Below are positions 12,940 through 25,429 of a DNA stretch of 64,000 bases, one piece after another; the stretch's first letter is position 1, and every line of letters starts with the position of its first letter. A program made the position numbers and the translations under genes. The DNA comes from Pomphorhynchus laevis. Taxonomy: Eukaryota; Acanthocephala; Palaeacanthocephala; Echinorhynchida; Pomphorhynchidae. The notes under the pieces are model-generated. The model saw nothing but the letters and a program-made list of their open reading frames with translations, was not told the DNA's origin and searched no databases. The stretch spans positions 168,457 to 232,456 of the forward strand of contig WNNJ02003004.1 in the NCBI GenBank assembly GCA_012934845.2, read 5' to 3'.

Positions 12940-14390
12940 ATATCGGGTATTGCCATCTCGCAATTAAAATTTGGTGAAATTAGGGTAAAACTAGAGAACA
13001 CAAGTGTTAATTTGATTTATTTACTGAATGCAGTAAATAAATTGAATTAATTAAATAATTAAATTAATTCGCTCACCAAAACCTAACATGTAGGATTTAA
13101 AAGCACTCTTATCGAGCGCATACACCAAGCTCTTTCATCGCTGGTGGTAAACAAATGAATAACTTTTTTGGCCAATTTCTATTCTGATTGAACGAATATT
13201 TTGATTGAATCTTCCCAATTCGAGGATTCGAGGTCATTAGGAGGAACTGCTATGTTATTTGGCAATTAACGAGCACGTAAATCGCCCAATTCATCATTCA
13301 TTACTTTTAAACATGAAATAATCAAACACCATCTTTTATAAAAAGATAAAAAAAGTAGCATATTCGCTGTAGTTCGTATCATGCCAGCAAATAATATGTC
13401 ACTGATTAAATCGAATGTAAAAGTCACAAAAAATCAATTCTTTTGTCTTAAATAATTCAGTATTAATAATTTAATTGAAATGTAAAATATTTAGAAAAAA
13501 TAATGCACAATCGGTTTTGCTAAATTAAACATCTTCTTAAACAAAAAAGCTAAATCTTTTATCTTTTTGGAAATATCCAAATTTTTTCAAGAAATATTTA
13601 TTGAAAATTTTAAGTAAATGAGTGAAAACTTTAAAATTTACATAAAAAATACAAAAATGTTTAATATTTTTTAAATATCGACGTTATTTGATAAGCACAA
13701 GTTAAAGATTTTTATATTTTAATGATGATACCATCAGCTACAACTGAAATTTATCATTTTTTAATTTATCATTTTCTTATAATTTATCATTCTTAGATTT
13801 GAAGTTACAATTAATTTTTACTTTTTAAAGTAAATTTTTTTTACTTTTTATAACTGAAATTTATCATTTAAACATAATTCTTCGATTTGAAGTTACAATT
13901 TAAAGAAGTTTTCACAACGTTTTGGAATGTATACTGAGAAATTCCAAAATAATTCACAGATTAAAATGTAGTATTTCCAGTTTTAGTTTGGGATAATAAC
14001 AATTTACAGATTTAACTTTGCATTAATTTTTTAAAATGAAAAAATTAATGCAAAGTAACGTCTCAAATATTTTTTCAACAATTTGTCAAATAATAATTTT
14101 ATCTGCTTGTGTAAAAATATCATAAATAATGTTTATTCAAATTACAATTAAAAGAGTTTAACTCATAAATGTAAAATACCATAAAAAATGTACCAATTTA
14201 AAAATTAAACTCATAATTGAAAATACCATATAATCTAATAGATTAAAAACTAATTTTCATTGATATATTTTCGATACAAAATATAGCCTTATGGAGTTTT
14301 TCAACAAATTTAAACGTTTAAAAGCTTTCATTTTGTTTTTACGATATGAAATTTCGTTTGCTATTACATCAAGCTTAAAGTTTAATAAAA
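12940..14390. other. Intergenic with one dispersed-repeat fragment
   Basis: On the minus strand at about 13205-13262 there is a fragment of the dispersed structured family (cagttcctcctaatgacctc). The rest is AT-rich with no supported exon. This stretch separates the 5' end of the carrier gene from the 3' end of wdr74. Confidence 0.45.
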
Positions 14391-14391
14391 A

Positions 14392-14511
14392 AGTACAGAG
14401 GAATGCTAGAATTTGAATTTTTATTAAAAGAAAATTGTCATTTTACTATCTTCGGGCTATTTGAAGAAAAAAAAACAATTTTATTTTAAAATTCCAACAT
14501 TCCTCTGTACT
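14392..14511. repeat. 23-bp inverted repeat around the last wdr74 exon
   Basis: Arms at 14392-14414 and 14489-14511 are complementary at 21 of 23 positions. The 74-base loop contains the whole 33-bp terminal exon of wdr74 and its splice acceptor. Confidence 0.7.
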
Positions 14512-17500
14512 CTTTATTATTGGCAATTGGAATGAGAGTATTCTCAAAAAAAAGTTTACCTTCCAAAGAAGTTCTCTGGTGTTTAGATTATAACCGCGTA
14601 TAAATCCATCAATGCTAGCACTGACCAAAACATCGTTGTGACACGCTAATCCCTTGATTGACGAGGATGCTCCCTTGTAATGCTGAACGACCAAGTTAGA
14701 TTTTCGAATATCGATAAGTCCAACGGTACCAGCCGCATCACCAACAACAATCTGATAGAATTAAATTCACATTTAACAAAATAAATATTATATAATGTAT
14801 TTATATAATTTAAATATTATATTCAATCAACAAACAAAGCGTTATTTAAATAATATTAGAATACATTATATTAACAACAACATCATCTATCTTTGGTGAG
14901 AGTAACAATCATAATTTGAAAACTAATAACACAGAAATTGATATTTTTTCTATTTAAAAAATTGATCAAAGTAATTTGCAAAAAAATGTTTACAAATACA
15001 TCGCGTTTTGAAGAAAACTATATATTGCGTTATTTAATCGAAGATGCAGGTTTTTAAATTTCCATTTGCTGCGAAGAGAGTAATCATGATCAACGGTTGT
15101 AAAATGGATTCGACAATAAATGCTGTTTATTGTAAAAATTATAATCTCTAGCTTTACATGGAAAATAGACTATAGCATACTGATATGAACTTAAGCACAC
15201 ATATACTTTCTTCTGCAAGATAAATTGTCTGTATAAGGTCAGTTTCACGAAGTGTTAGGAATTTTCCTAGGAAATTACTTTTTAAGAATTTTCGCTAACG
15301 TAGATATGCTTAATATAGAAATAAAATACTCATTATTTATTAATTTAGGAATTCTTAATTTGAATAGATTTTGTAGTAGAGAGCATGTAAAGGTCAATTT
15401 AAACGTCATTCGCATCAATTATATCGATATAAGTGTGTTCTCAGATCTGGAAATCTGAAACTGATCTGAAAATCTGGAACTGTTATGGATACATTGAACT
15501 AATCTAGAAATTTAGAATGCATTTATATTATCTCTCAAGATTTTTTTAGGTCAAGTTATATTTTAGATTTATAATAAATAATAAGAAATTTATAAAATAA
15601 TAATTAAAATATTAATAAAATAATTTAATAAAAAATAATTTAGATAAAAAATAAATATAATATTATCATGCTATTATATTAATATGATAATATTTATGAT
15701 CCATTGCAATTAAATTAATATTTGCAAAAAAAGAATATAGGACAAGACAAAAAATTTATTTAATCTCTAATTTCAAATACGCATTATCAGAAATTTATTT
15801 TTAACTAATTACGACCATTTGCAAATCCTTGACATTATCTTGACAAACTAAAAATAAATTTTTTATTTTCTTATAAACATAATTTATTTAATTTTAAAAA
15901 ATAATTTTTTTTGAATTTTCGTATCTTTATATATCATGTTATATGAATATATCGGGATTGTATCGGCACTTATAATTCCTCGATTTAAATATTATTCTTT
16001 AAATAAATAAGTAAAAATACGTAATAAATTGCAATATAAAAATCAAAAGTTCGTAGCATCTTTTATTATTCAAGAACATTGATGTTAGAAAGATAAATAA
16101 AAGGATTTATACTTTGTTTGAGGTCAGCTTGTAACGGGCAATTTTGAAAATTCATCAATAGCAACACATAGCAACAGAAAAGTTGCTATTTCATAATCAA
16201 ATCTTGTTAGTATCGACAAGTCTATAATTACAGAATTTATTAATTCATTCATAAATGCCGGTTACTATATAAAATTATCAATAAATCTACCAATGTAGAT
16301 TTATGAATCTACATTGTAGATTTATAAAATGTTTTTACGAAACCATTTATCAAACCTTTTGAATCACAAATGAATATCATTTCTAAATAAATAATGACAA
16401 AGTAGACTTACCAACCTGGTATCGTTTGTTCTCGCTAGGACAGTAATTGGATGCTGACCAAAGTTTATGTATGCTAAAGCTCGGTTACTTCCGTCTAAGC
16501 AATCAATAAAGTGTATTTGCTTCTGTCTTGTTCCTGTAAACATTCGGTTGCGCTCATCCATAACAAGGATATCAGTAATATCGATATCGACTGCCAACGA
16601 AAGTTTGTCGTGTGGTGGCTTAATATATGATAAGTTTATGAATGAATACTGTTTATTTCAACGATCGCTAATCTCAATTGCTTACAATGAAATTAACGTT
16701 ACTTTTGAAAGTAACGCTTTTAAAAATTATCAAATTTTAAGTTTTATAACTGAGACAGACAAAATTATATTCTGTATGAGTACTTAACAGTAATGAATCA
16801 ATTTGGAAACATTATTTGCATTATATGCAGTGACTTTATCGTAATAACGATTAAAATTTATAAACTTCAAATAAATATGAAATATCCATTTATTTATTCG
16901 TATAGATTTATTAATTTACAGGATTATCTGTAAAAATAAGTTTTATTCCAAAAACTACAATATTTTGATAGCTCTTGTTATCAGTATATCAGTTTACAAA
17001 CAGTTTATTCTGTTACAAACAGTTTGTGATTAATGTAGAAACGATTTACAAGGCAAAAAAATTATCAATAAATTTAAATATCATAAATACTTTGAAGACC
17101 TTGACTATCCATTTGCTTGACTACATAATGTATTTTTTTCATTATTTTATTATAAAATAGCTTATTACAAAAATTACAAAAAAATTCGAGAGTTACTGCC
17201 ATAATCTTAAGAAAAATTACAAAATTATTATTAAATGATTATAAGCCTAAAAATGATTACAGGATCTATAGAAATATTGTAATTTTGAGAATAAACTAAT
17301 TTCTTCGTTCCTATAAATTTATATTTTTAATTCTATACATTTTATTTTATCAAATCAGCAGTTAATTTGAACTAAGAGTTGGAATATTTGATTATTCTGA
17401 AAAATATAGCGTTTTTGTTTTTAAAATATATTTTATTTATATTAAAATATATTTTATTAACAATTATCGCTTAGCTTTTGCACTGAATTAGAATATCAAA

Positions 17501-20500
17501 AATGCGTTCAAATATTAAATTGCATTAGCTAATTGGCTTAAAATATTAATGATATAACATAGTTTATTGATGAGCTACGTTAGATTGATAAGCACGATCA
17601 TTATTCATGCCGTATCCATTAAGGATCCAACGAGTGCAGCGACAATTCAGCAACAACCTCTGCCTAGTGTTTAAGGATAGTTCGAACAGCAATTCGATCT
17701 AGTAAAGAGCGTAAGCCTCAGACAATTAAGCAAAGCGTCGGAAACATCTTCATTCACAATGTCACACAGGTAACCGAAAAGACCAGTGAGTACTTCATTC
17801 TACTGATGAGTGTTTCCGGGTACTCATTGGTTGTCTAGAAGTGACATGGTACTGAAAGTCGTGAATCAAAGTTTAGTCTATTAAGCAACACCATTTTTTA
17901 TAAATGCCGTATTTCGTAAGAAATCCTGGACCGTTGTTTACTCAGCACATCGGTGCACTACTATTATACATGCCGTATCCATTAAGGATCCAACAAGTGC
18001 AACGACAATTAACAACAACCTCTGCCTAGTGTTTAAGGATGGTCCGAACAGCAATTCGATCTGGTAAAGAGCGTAAGCCTCAGTCAATTAAGCAAAGCGT
18101 CGGAAACGCCTTTATTCACAATGTCACACAGACAACAGAAACGACCAGTGTGTACCTCATTCTACTGATGAGTGTTGTCGGGTACTCATCATTTCGATGC
18201 TGAAGTGGTCGTTTAGAAGTGACACGGTGATTGAAAGTCGTGTATCGAAGTCCAGTCTATCAAGCAACACCATTTTGTATAAAGGCCGTATTTCGTAAGA
18301 AATCCTGGACCGTTGTTTATTCAGCACATCTCTGCACTACTATTATACATGCCGTATCCATTAAGGATCCAACAAGTGCAACGACAATTAACAACAACCT
18401 CTGCCTAGTGTTTAAGGATGGTCCGAACAGCAATTCGATCTGGTAAAGAGCGTAAGCCTCAGTCAATTAAGCAAAGCGTCGGAAACGCCTTTATTCACAA
18501 TGTCACACAGACAACAGAAACGACCAGTGTGTACCTCATTCTACTGATGAGTGTTGTCGGGTACTCATCATTTCGATGCTGAAGTGGTCGTTTAGAAGTG
18601 ACACGGTGATTGAAAGTCGTGTATCGAAGTCCAGTCTATCAAGCAACACCATTTTGTATAAAGGCCGTATTTCGTAAGAAATCCTGGACCGTTGTTTATT
18701 CAGCACATCTCTGCACTACTATTATACATGCCGTATCCATTAAGGATCCAACAAGTGCAACGACAATTCAGCAACAACCTCTGCCTAGTGTTTAAGGATA
18801 GTCCACACAGCAATTCGATCTGGTAAAGAGCGTAAGCCTCAGTCAATTAAGCAAAGCGTCGGAAACGCCTTTATTCACAATGTCACACAGACAACAGAAA
18901 CGACCAGTGTGTACCTCATTCTACTGATGAGTGTTGCCGGGTACTCATCATTTCGATGCTGAAGTCGTCGTCTGGAAGTGACACGGTGATTGAAAGTCGT
19001 GAATCGAAGTCCAGTCTATCAAGCAACACCATTTTGTATAAATGCCGTATTTCGTAAGAAATCCTGGACCGTTGTTTACTCAGCACATCTGTGCACTACT
19101 ATTATACATGCCGTATCCATTAAGGATCCAACGAGTGCAACGACAATTCAGCAACAACCTCTGCCTAGTGTTTAAGGATGGTCCGCACAGCAATTCGATC
19201 TGGTAAAGAGCGTAAGCCTCAGTCAATTAAGCAAAGTGTCGGAAACGCTTTTGTTCACAATGTCACACAGACAACAGAAACGACCAGTGTGTACCTCATT
19301 CTACTGATGAGTGTTGCTGGGTACTCATCATTTCGATGCTGAAGTGGTCGTCTACAAGTGACATGGCGATTCAAAGTCGTAAATCAAAGTCCAGTCTTTC
19401 AAGCAACACCATTTAGTATAAATGCCGTATTTCGTAAGAAATCCTGGACCGTTATTTACTCAGCATATCCGTGCACTACCATGATACATGCCGTATCCAT
19501 TAAGGATCCAACAAGTGCAACGACAATTCAGAAACAACCTCTGCCTAGTGTTTAAGGATGGTCCGCACAGCAATTCGATCTGGTAAAGAGCGTAAGCCTC
19601 AGTCAATTAAGCAAAGCGTCGGAAACGCCTTTATTCACAATGTCACACAGACAACAGAAACGACCAGTGTGTACCTCATTCTACTGATGAGTGTTGTCGG
19701 GTACTCATCATTTCGATGCTGAAGTGGTCGTTTAGAAGTGACACGGTGATTGAAAGTCGTGTATCGAAGTCCAGTCTATCAAGCAACACCATTTTGTATA
19801 AATGCCGTATTTCGTAAGAAATCCTGGATCGTTGTTTACTCAGCACATCTGTGCACTACTATTATACATGCCGTATCTATTAAGGATCCAACGAGTGCAA
19901 CGACAATTCAACAACAACCTCTGCCTAGTGTTTAAGGATGGTCCGCACAGCAATTCGATCTGGTAAAAAGCGTAAGCCTCAGTCAATTAAGCAAAGTGTC
20001 GGAAACGCCTTTGTTCACAATGTTACACAGGCAACCGATACGACCAGTGTGTACCTCATTCTACTGATGAGTGTTGCTGGGTACTCATCATTTCGATGCT
20101 GAAGTGGTCGTCTACAAGTGACATGGTGATTCAAAGTCGTAAATCGAAGTCCAGTCTTTCAAGCAACACCATTTAGTATAAATGCCGTATTTCGTAAGAA
20201 ATCCTGGACCGTTGTGTACTCAGCATATCCGTGCACTACCATGATACATGCCGTATCCATTAAAGATCCAACGAGTGCAGCGACAATTCAGCAACATTCT
20301 CTGCCTAGTGTTTAAGGATAGTCCGCACAGCAATTCGATATGGTTAAGAGTGTAAGCCTTAGACAATTAAGCAAAGTGTCGGAAACGCCTTCATTCACAA
20401 TGTCACACAGGCAAACGAAACGACCAGTGTGTACCTCATTCTACTGATGAGTGTTGCCGGGTACTCATCATTTCGATGCTGAAGTGGTCGTCTAGAAGTG

Positions 20501-23500
20501 AAATGGTGATTGAAAGTCGTGAATCGAAGTCCAGTCTATCAAGCAACATCATTTTCTATAAATGCAGCGTTTTATTAGAAATCATGGACTGTTGTTTACT
20601 CAGCACATCCGTGTACCACCATTATATATAAGATTTGCTAGTGTAATATTACATTTAGGATAGTGAGAACTGCCTTCCCTGATCTTTCGAGATTTATTCA
20701 TTAATTTATTATTTGTTTGTGTTTGCACCTCAAATCGATGTTTCTAAATTTTGTAAATTTAAAAATATATAAATATTTTTTAAATTTTTCTAAATTATAG
20801 ACGACAATTTAGATTTGCTAAAAAATCGCGTCATACTAATTGAATCAAAACAGGCAAATTACATCACTATACGGTGCAAATCCAATTTCGTTGCATTTAT
20901 GTGACGAGATCAAATTTAATGTGTTGCAACGAATCACATTTATTTCGAAAAGCAATCTATGCGCTAGCATTTGCGAGCTTTGTATCCTGATCTTACTCAA
21001 TTAATTTTAGATAGATCCTGATCTCATTCAAGATCTATCTAATGATCTATATAATACACCGGTATGAACCAATCAGAAATAGGAATATTCGTTAACTTGC
21101 ATTATTTTTTAATAAAATGAGGTTACAATATTAGTCCAGGCAACTGGATTTGCTCTTGTCAAATGTGTCAAACTTGCAGCATAAAAAAATCAGTGAAGCG
21201 CACAAAAACACTTGAGAGATAAATTACATACAATGAGCCACTGACGAAGCCGTAACGCGGCGAAAGCTTTGGCAATAACTAACTCAGTCATTGATCTGAT
21301 TAGCTTTTGCATGCAATCATGATTCAATTATGTTTCAATCATGCAGATTGAATCAATCTGCATGATGCAATTAATTTGTGAAGCATAAAATTTATCATAA
21401 AAATATGAATTTGAAATTGTAATAATAAATAGAGAATAATAATAAATAGAGCGAGCAAAAATATAAAATTCGTTAAAAATAAAGAGCATACATTACGCGC
21501 TCTATATGTTTGCTTTCCTGCATTCAAATCCCAAAGTTTAAGATTATTTCTTTCTCCGCCCGTTGCCACAATGTTATGTTCGTGTGTCCCTGTAAATTTA
21601 TTTGTTTGTCCGAGTTCCAATGATTCAATTTTCTTGATAAATAAGCAAATACTCAAATAAATGCTTTTATTATAATGAAATTACATGATCGTACGAAAAT
21701 TTACTATCCGCTAGTTCATATAAATGAAGTGCTCCGGTTGATTTTTGACAAACGCACACTTGGCTGTTTATGAAAGAGTAAGACTTATTTTTAATCGCAA
21801 TTGAGAAATCGATTAATAATGAAAAAAATCATTTCATTTATGCTAAATCTATATAAATTTTAAATTAATACTTTAAAATTTATAAATATATAATTTATAA
21901 TTTATAATTTTAAATTTATAATCTTTAAAATACTATTTTTATTTTTAAACGTGAGGAAATTTATTTTATTGTAGATTTGGTCTCGCTGCTATGTTGGGTA
22001 GAGGAGTTAGGGGCCGAAACCTGATAGCATAGCAGTTGCTCCTCATGATCTCTAATTCTTATTCTGATACAACGTCTGTTATTTATATGTCAATTCATAA
22101 AATTATAATCTTATATAATTATCTTAATCTCAATAAGATTACATAATCTTTTTAAGATAATAATATAATAATAACATAATCTTATTAACTTATTTCATGA
22201 TCTTAATATTTCATAATTATTTATTTTATTATTTTATTAATAAATTTTGATTTAGCATTTTGTACTCAGTTATCTGATCTGATATTATAATTTTATAAAG
22301 TAAAATAAAAACTGTTAGATCAGAAAAACTATATCAGATCAGATATAATTAGATATAGATATCTAATATAGATATCTATATAGATATTAGATCAGATATT
22401 ATTACATGGTAAATTATTGTTGTGATCCATTTATTCTAGTGAACTATTATTTCTTCAAGAAAGTACAATTAAAATATCTATATCCAAAACTTCAGGTATC
22501 TTAGTAATAAAATCATTACAAATTTTTGATTTTCCTTATAATGACATCTAATCATTATTCTTATTTATTAGTCAATTCATAAAAATTGATTAGTATTTTA
22601 AATTTCATTTTTTTATTTTAACTTGATTTAAATTATAAATCTTCTAACAATTATTTATTATTCAATAAGGTTTACTAAATAATCAAATTTCATCAGAGGA
22701 ATTACGTTATTATCACGTATTTCGCCCCGCTGCTGTGTTGGTTGAGAAATAAGGCCGAAACCTGACGCACAGCAATTTAATCTGATGACCTCTAATCTTT
22801 ATTCTGATACAATTATTTATTATTTAGTTATTAAATTTTGAATTAGGATTACTATTGGATGGATTTCAGCATTTTTTTGAAATAGTGAAGGCTAAAATAT
22901 AAACAGATAAATTTTGTCTGTATTTTGACATTTGATGTTTGAGTTATCCCTGAACCATTTAAACTTCGACTTAGTTAAAAGCTATTTGTCATGATGAGTT
23001 CTCTTTTGACTTATTGTTGTCTTTATATGAGTTGAAGGCGCGATTGTTGATTTAATTGTCAAAACGTTTATTAAGATGATGGATTTCAGCATTTTTTGAA
23101 ATTATGAAGGCTAAAATGTGAACAGATGAATTTTATCTTTTTTTGATAATAATTGCTTTTCTATGTAACACTGTTTGACTAAAAATAATTATCGAATTAT
23201 TTAAAATATGCGTTAGCTGTTGTATAAAGAGACACGTTATCATGAACACAATGCAAATTTTGCTCATTGCCCTCAAAGTTGAGTCAGGCATTAACTGTAT
23301 GTAATCAAATTCGTAATAAACAAATAAGTTAATCATACAAATTAGAATTACTAACGATAATATATACTGAATACCGATTGATATATTCAACGTGTTGACG
23401 TCATGATATGTGGATTTATTCCAAAATTATAATTTAATACTATTCTAATGACGATCTCCGAATAACCTCTAATCCTTATTCTGATACATCGTCTGTCATT

Positions 23501-25176
23501 AGTCAATTCATAAAAATTGATTTTTATTTTAAATTTTAATTTTAAATTTTAACTTGATATAAATTATAAAAATCTTATAACAATTATTAATTTTATTATT
23601 TATAATTATTTATTATTTAATTATTAAATTTTGATTTAGCATTATTATAATAATGATAATAGGATAATATAAAACCAACTTTCCATATCACCAGAAGTGA
23701 CATTGACTTAACAAGTCACTATTAAGTCACTATTATTGACAAGTCACTATAAATCACTATTGTATAGTAACTTAGTAACAATTTTGTTATTGTATAATGT
23801 CGAAACCTAATTACATAGCAGTTCCTCCTGATGACCTATAATCCTTATTTTGACACATCGTCTGTCATTAGTCAATTCATAAAAATTGATTTTTATTTTA
23901 AATTTTAATTTTAAATTTTAACTCGATATAAATTATATAAAATCTAAAAACAATTATTTATAATTATTTATTATCTAATTATTAAATTTTGATTTAGTAT
24001 TATTATTTTTAATTTGATTTTATAAATCAAATATTATATACGTCGACTCAATTAGCTAATTTAACTATGAACAAAATATTGAGATTTAAACCAACCTTAA
24101 TGATGAAAAATATATTCGAAGTCTTCTGCTATTAAAAATAATTTTGTTTGAAACAAGGCGTTCCAAAACTTTGAAAATTGTTGGGAGTCAAAAATTTGAG
24201 GATATGATGCAGTAAGTGAAGAGCATAAACACGAACATTCTAAAAGGGTCGGATTATTTTTTATTCGAAAAAATAGTTATTTTTTATATGAAATAGAAAT
24301 TGACTTTTATTTTAAATTTCAATTTTTTATTTTAACTTGATATAAATTATAAAAATCTTATAACAATTATTAATTTTATTATTTATAATTATTTATTATT
24401 TAATTATTAAATTTTGATTTAGCATTATTATAATAATGATAATAGGATAATATAAAATATAATAATATATAATAATTTTTATTATTTTAATTTTATAATT
24501 ATATTAAATACGTAGATATATAATTGACATAATAAATTGTTAACATAAATTGTTAATATAACATATTAATATAATATAATGTCTCAATGAAGAAAATGTC
24601 AACTTGCATAAAAATATTCGATAAACTTTCAAAACTACATTAATCTTTTTCAAGTAATACAATGATTATAATTTCGATTAACTGATTTAATTTATTCAGT
24701 ATCATCGATTTACATTTGTTAATTTTAAGTATATTGACATGGAACCCCTTTGGATTTTATTTGAACACAGTTATAAAATAAAACTTTAAAAAATAAAACT
24801 CACGTTTCATTTACGAATACCAAACCGGCTAAAGGACTCGAAATATTACAACCAATACTATTGGAATAAATTTCGTTATCCTTTACACTTAGTAAGTCGA
24901 TTCTACCCGATTTTGTTTCTGAAATAAGCTAAAAGTAAGTGGTTTTAATTTTTTTAAATAAACATAAAAATACAGAATCAATGTGATATGGTGATTGATA
25001 AAGGCTGAGTACAGCATTTTGCGAATCGAGAATCGAACCATTAACATCGATTGACTGTCCATTAAGAGAGCATACAGCTAAAATCAATTTGTTAAAGTAA
25101 CAAATTTATACCAAATCCACATACCCTTAAGTTTTCCTGTGTTACATCCGACAATAATGTGATCATCAAGCGACAT
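14424..25176 (-). CDS. wdr74: WDR74/Nsa1-like WD40 ribosome-biogenesis protein, 8 exons
   Basis: Exons, minus strand: 25176-25125, 25077-24974, 24928-24804, 21763-21685, 21632-21492, 16618-16412, 14751-14560, 14456-14424. Phases close to give 310 aa. WDR74 (yeast Nsa1) is a nucleolar WD40 protein of pre-60S maturation that works with the AAA-ATPase NVL. Visible blade signatures include IIVGCNTGKLK (about residue 7), NIVATGGERNNLKLWDL (about 140; human HVVATGGKENALKIWDL), an FTGTRQKQIHFID blade (about 190) and VVGDAAGTVGLIDIR (about 238). The start MSLDDHIIVG matches where the human protein begins its first blade. Introns are 47, 45, 3040, 52, 4873, 1660 and 103 bp. The protein lacks the long lysine-rich C-tail of vertebrate WDR74. 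The 33-bp last exon (PEDSKMTIFF then stop) is the least certain part. An AATAAA overlaps the stop (14425-14420). Confidence 0.9.
17603..20630 (+). repeat. 380-bp tandem repeat array (8 copies) in wdr74 intron
   Basis: Equivalent points recur at about 18062, 18441, 18821, 19201, 19581, 19961 and 20341, giving a period of 379-380 bp. The first copy is shortened by about 18 bp and the last ends near 20630. Central copies differ by only a few bases. The unit is clearly less AT-rich than its surroundings. Every copy carries CTACTGATGAGTG with a strong hairpin (GATGAGT ... ACTCATC) and, about 45 bases later, GTC followed by TAGAA that pairs with the TTCTA before CTGATGA. A 61-65 codon open frame repeats in each unit but looks like a by-product of the repeat. 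The array is transcribed antisense as part of the wdr74 pre-mRNA. Confidence 0.9.
21237..21273 (+). ncRNA. Minimal hammerhead-like motif (candidate)
   Basis: In order: GCCA (21237-21240), CTGACGA (21241-21247), one extra A, GCCG (21249-21252), CGGC (21258-21261), GAA (21262-21264), a two-pair helix AG/CT, cleavable-type CTT, then TGGC (21270-21273) complementary to the first GCCA. This follows hammerhead strand order with a very short stem III, as reported for PLE-associated minimal hammerheads, but one base is inserted between the CUGANGA box and stem II. Activity is uncertain. Confidence 0.4.
21960..24540 (+). repeat. Clustered copies of a dispersed AT-rich family with a structured core
   Basis: At least four partial copies lie in one wdr74 intron (cores near 22000-22070, 22730-22810, 23450-23500, 23800-23880; tails to 24540). 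The core reads CGAAACCTGATA, CATAGCAGTTCCTCCTGATG, then acctctaatccttattctga followed by a long AT tail with tgatttttattttaaatttt. Other copies: 40330-40480 (plus), 57200-57420 and 62240-62410 (minus), with fragments at 480-540 and 13205-13262. A separate direct repeat (ggatttcagcattttttgaa and following, about 63 bp) occurs at 22857-22921 and 23074-23136. No coding capacity is seen, so the family is non-autonomous. Confidence 0.75.
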
Positions 25177-25429
25177 GCTTTCGTAATGTGCAGAATTATA
25201 AATCTGGTAAACGAATTTTATAAATTTGAATAGACACTTAATCGTGTCAAAGACAATTTTAACTTAACTTAAATAAATGTAAAAAATTTAAAATAAATAC
25301 AATATTAACTATTGCCGTTATTAAGAAACAACACAAAAGTAAACAATTATAAACCGAAATGAGTATTTAATCAGTCATATAATTGTAATGGAATGACCGT
25401 CAATGTTAATAAGAAAATATATACTCATC

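Noticed and set aside
14446-14694. wdr74 exon extended to the stop at 14446 (82-codon frame)
   Set aside because: The extra residues lie in an AT-rich intron between a good donor (GTAAAC at 14559) and an acceptor (AATAG before 14456).
18231-19935. Series of nearly identical 61-71 codon open frames starting MKVV(Y/N)RSPV
   Set aside because: They recur once per 380-bp unit and exist only because the satellite unit happens to be open there. There is no start context, no domain, and the host gene is transcribed from the other strand.
17800-20500. Calling each 380-bp unit a working hammerhead ribozyme
   Set aside because: Core box, stem I and cleavage triplet are present, but stem II is weak, a base is inserted before GAA, and GAAA is GAAG. 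Kept only as a degenerate candidate.
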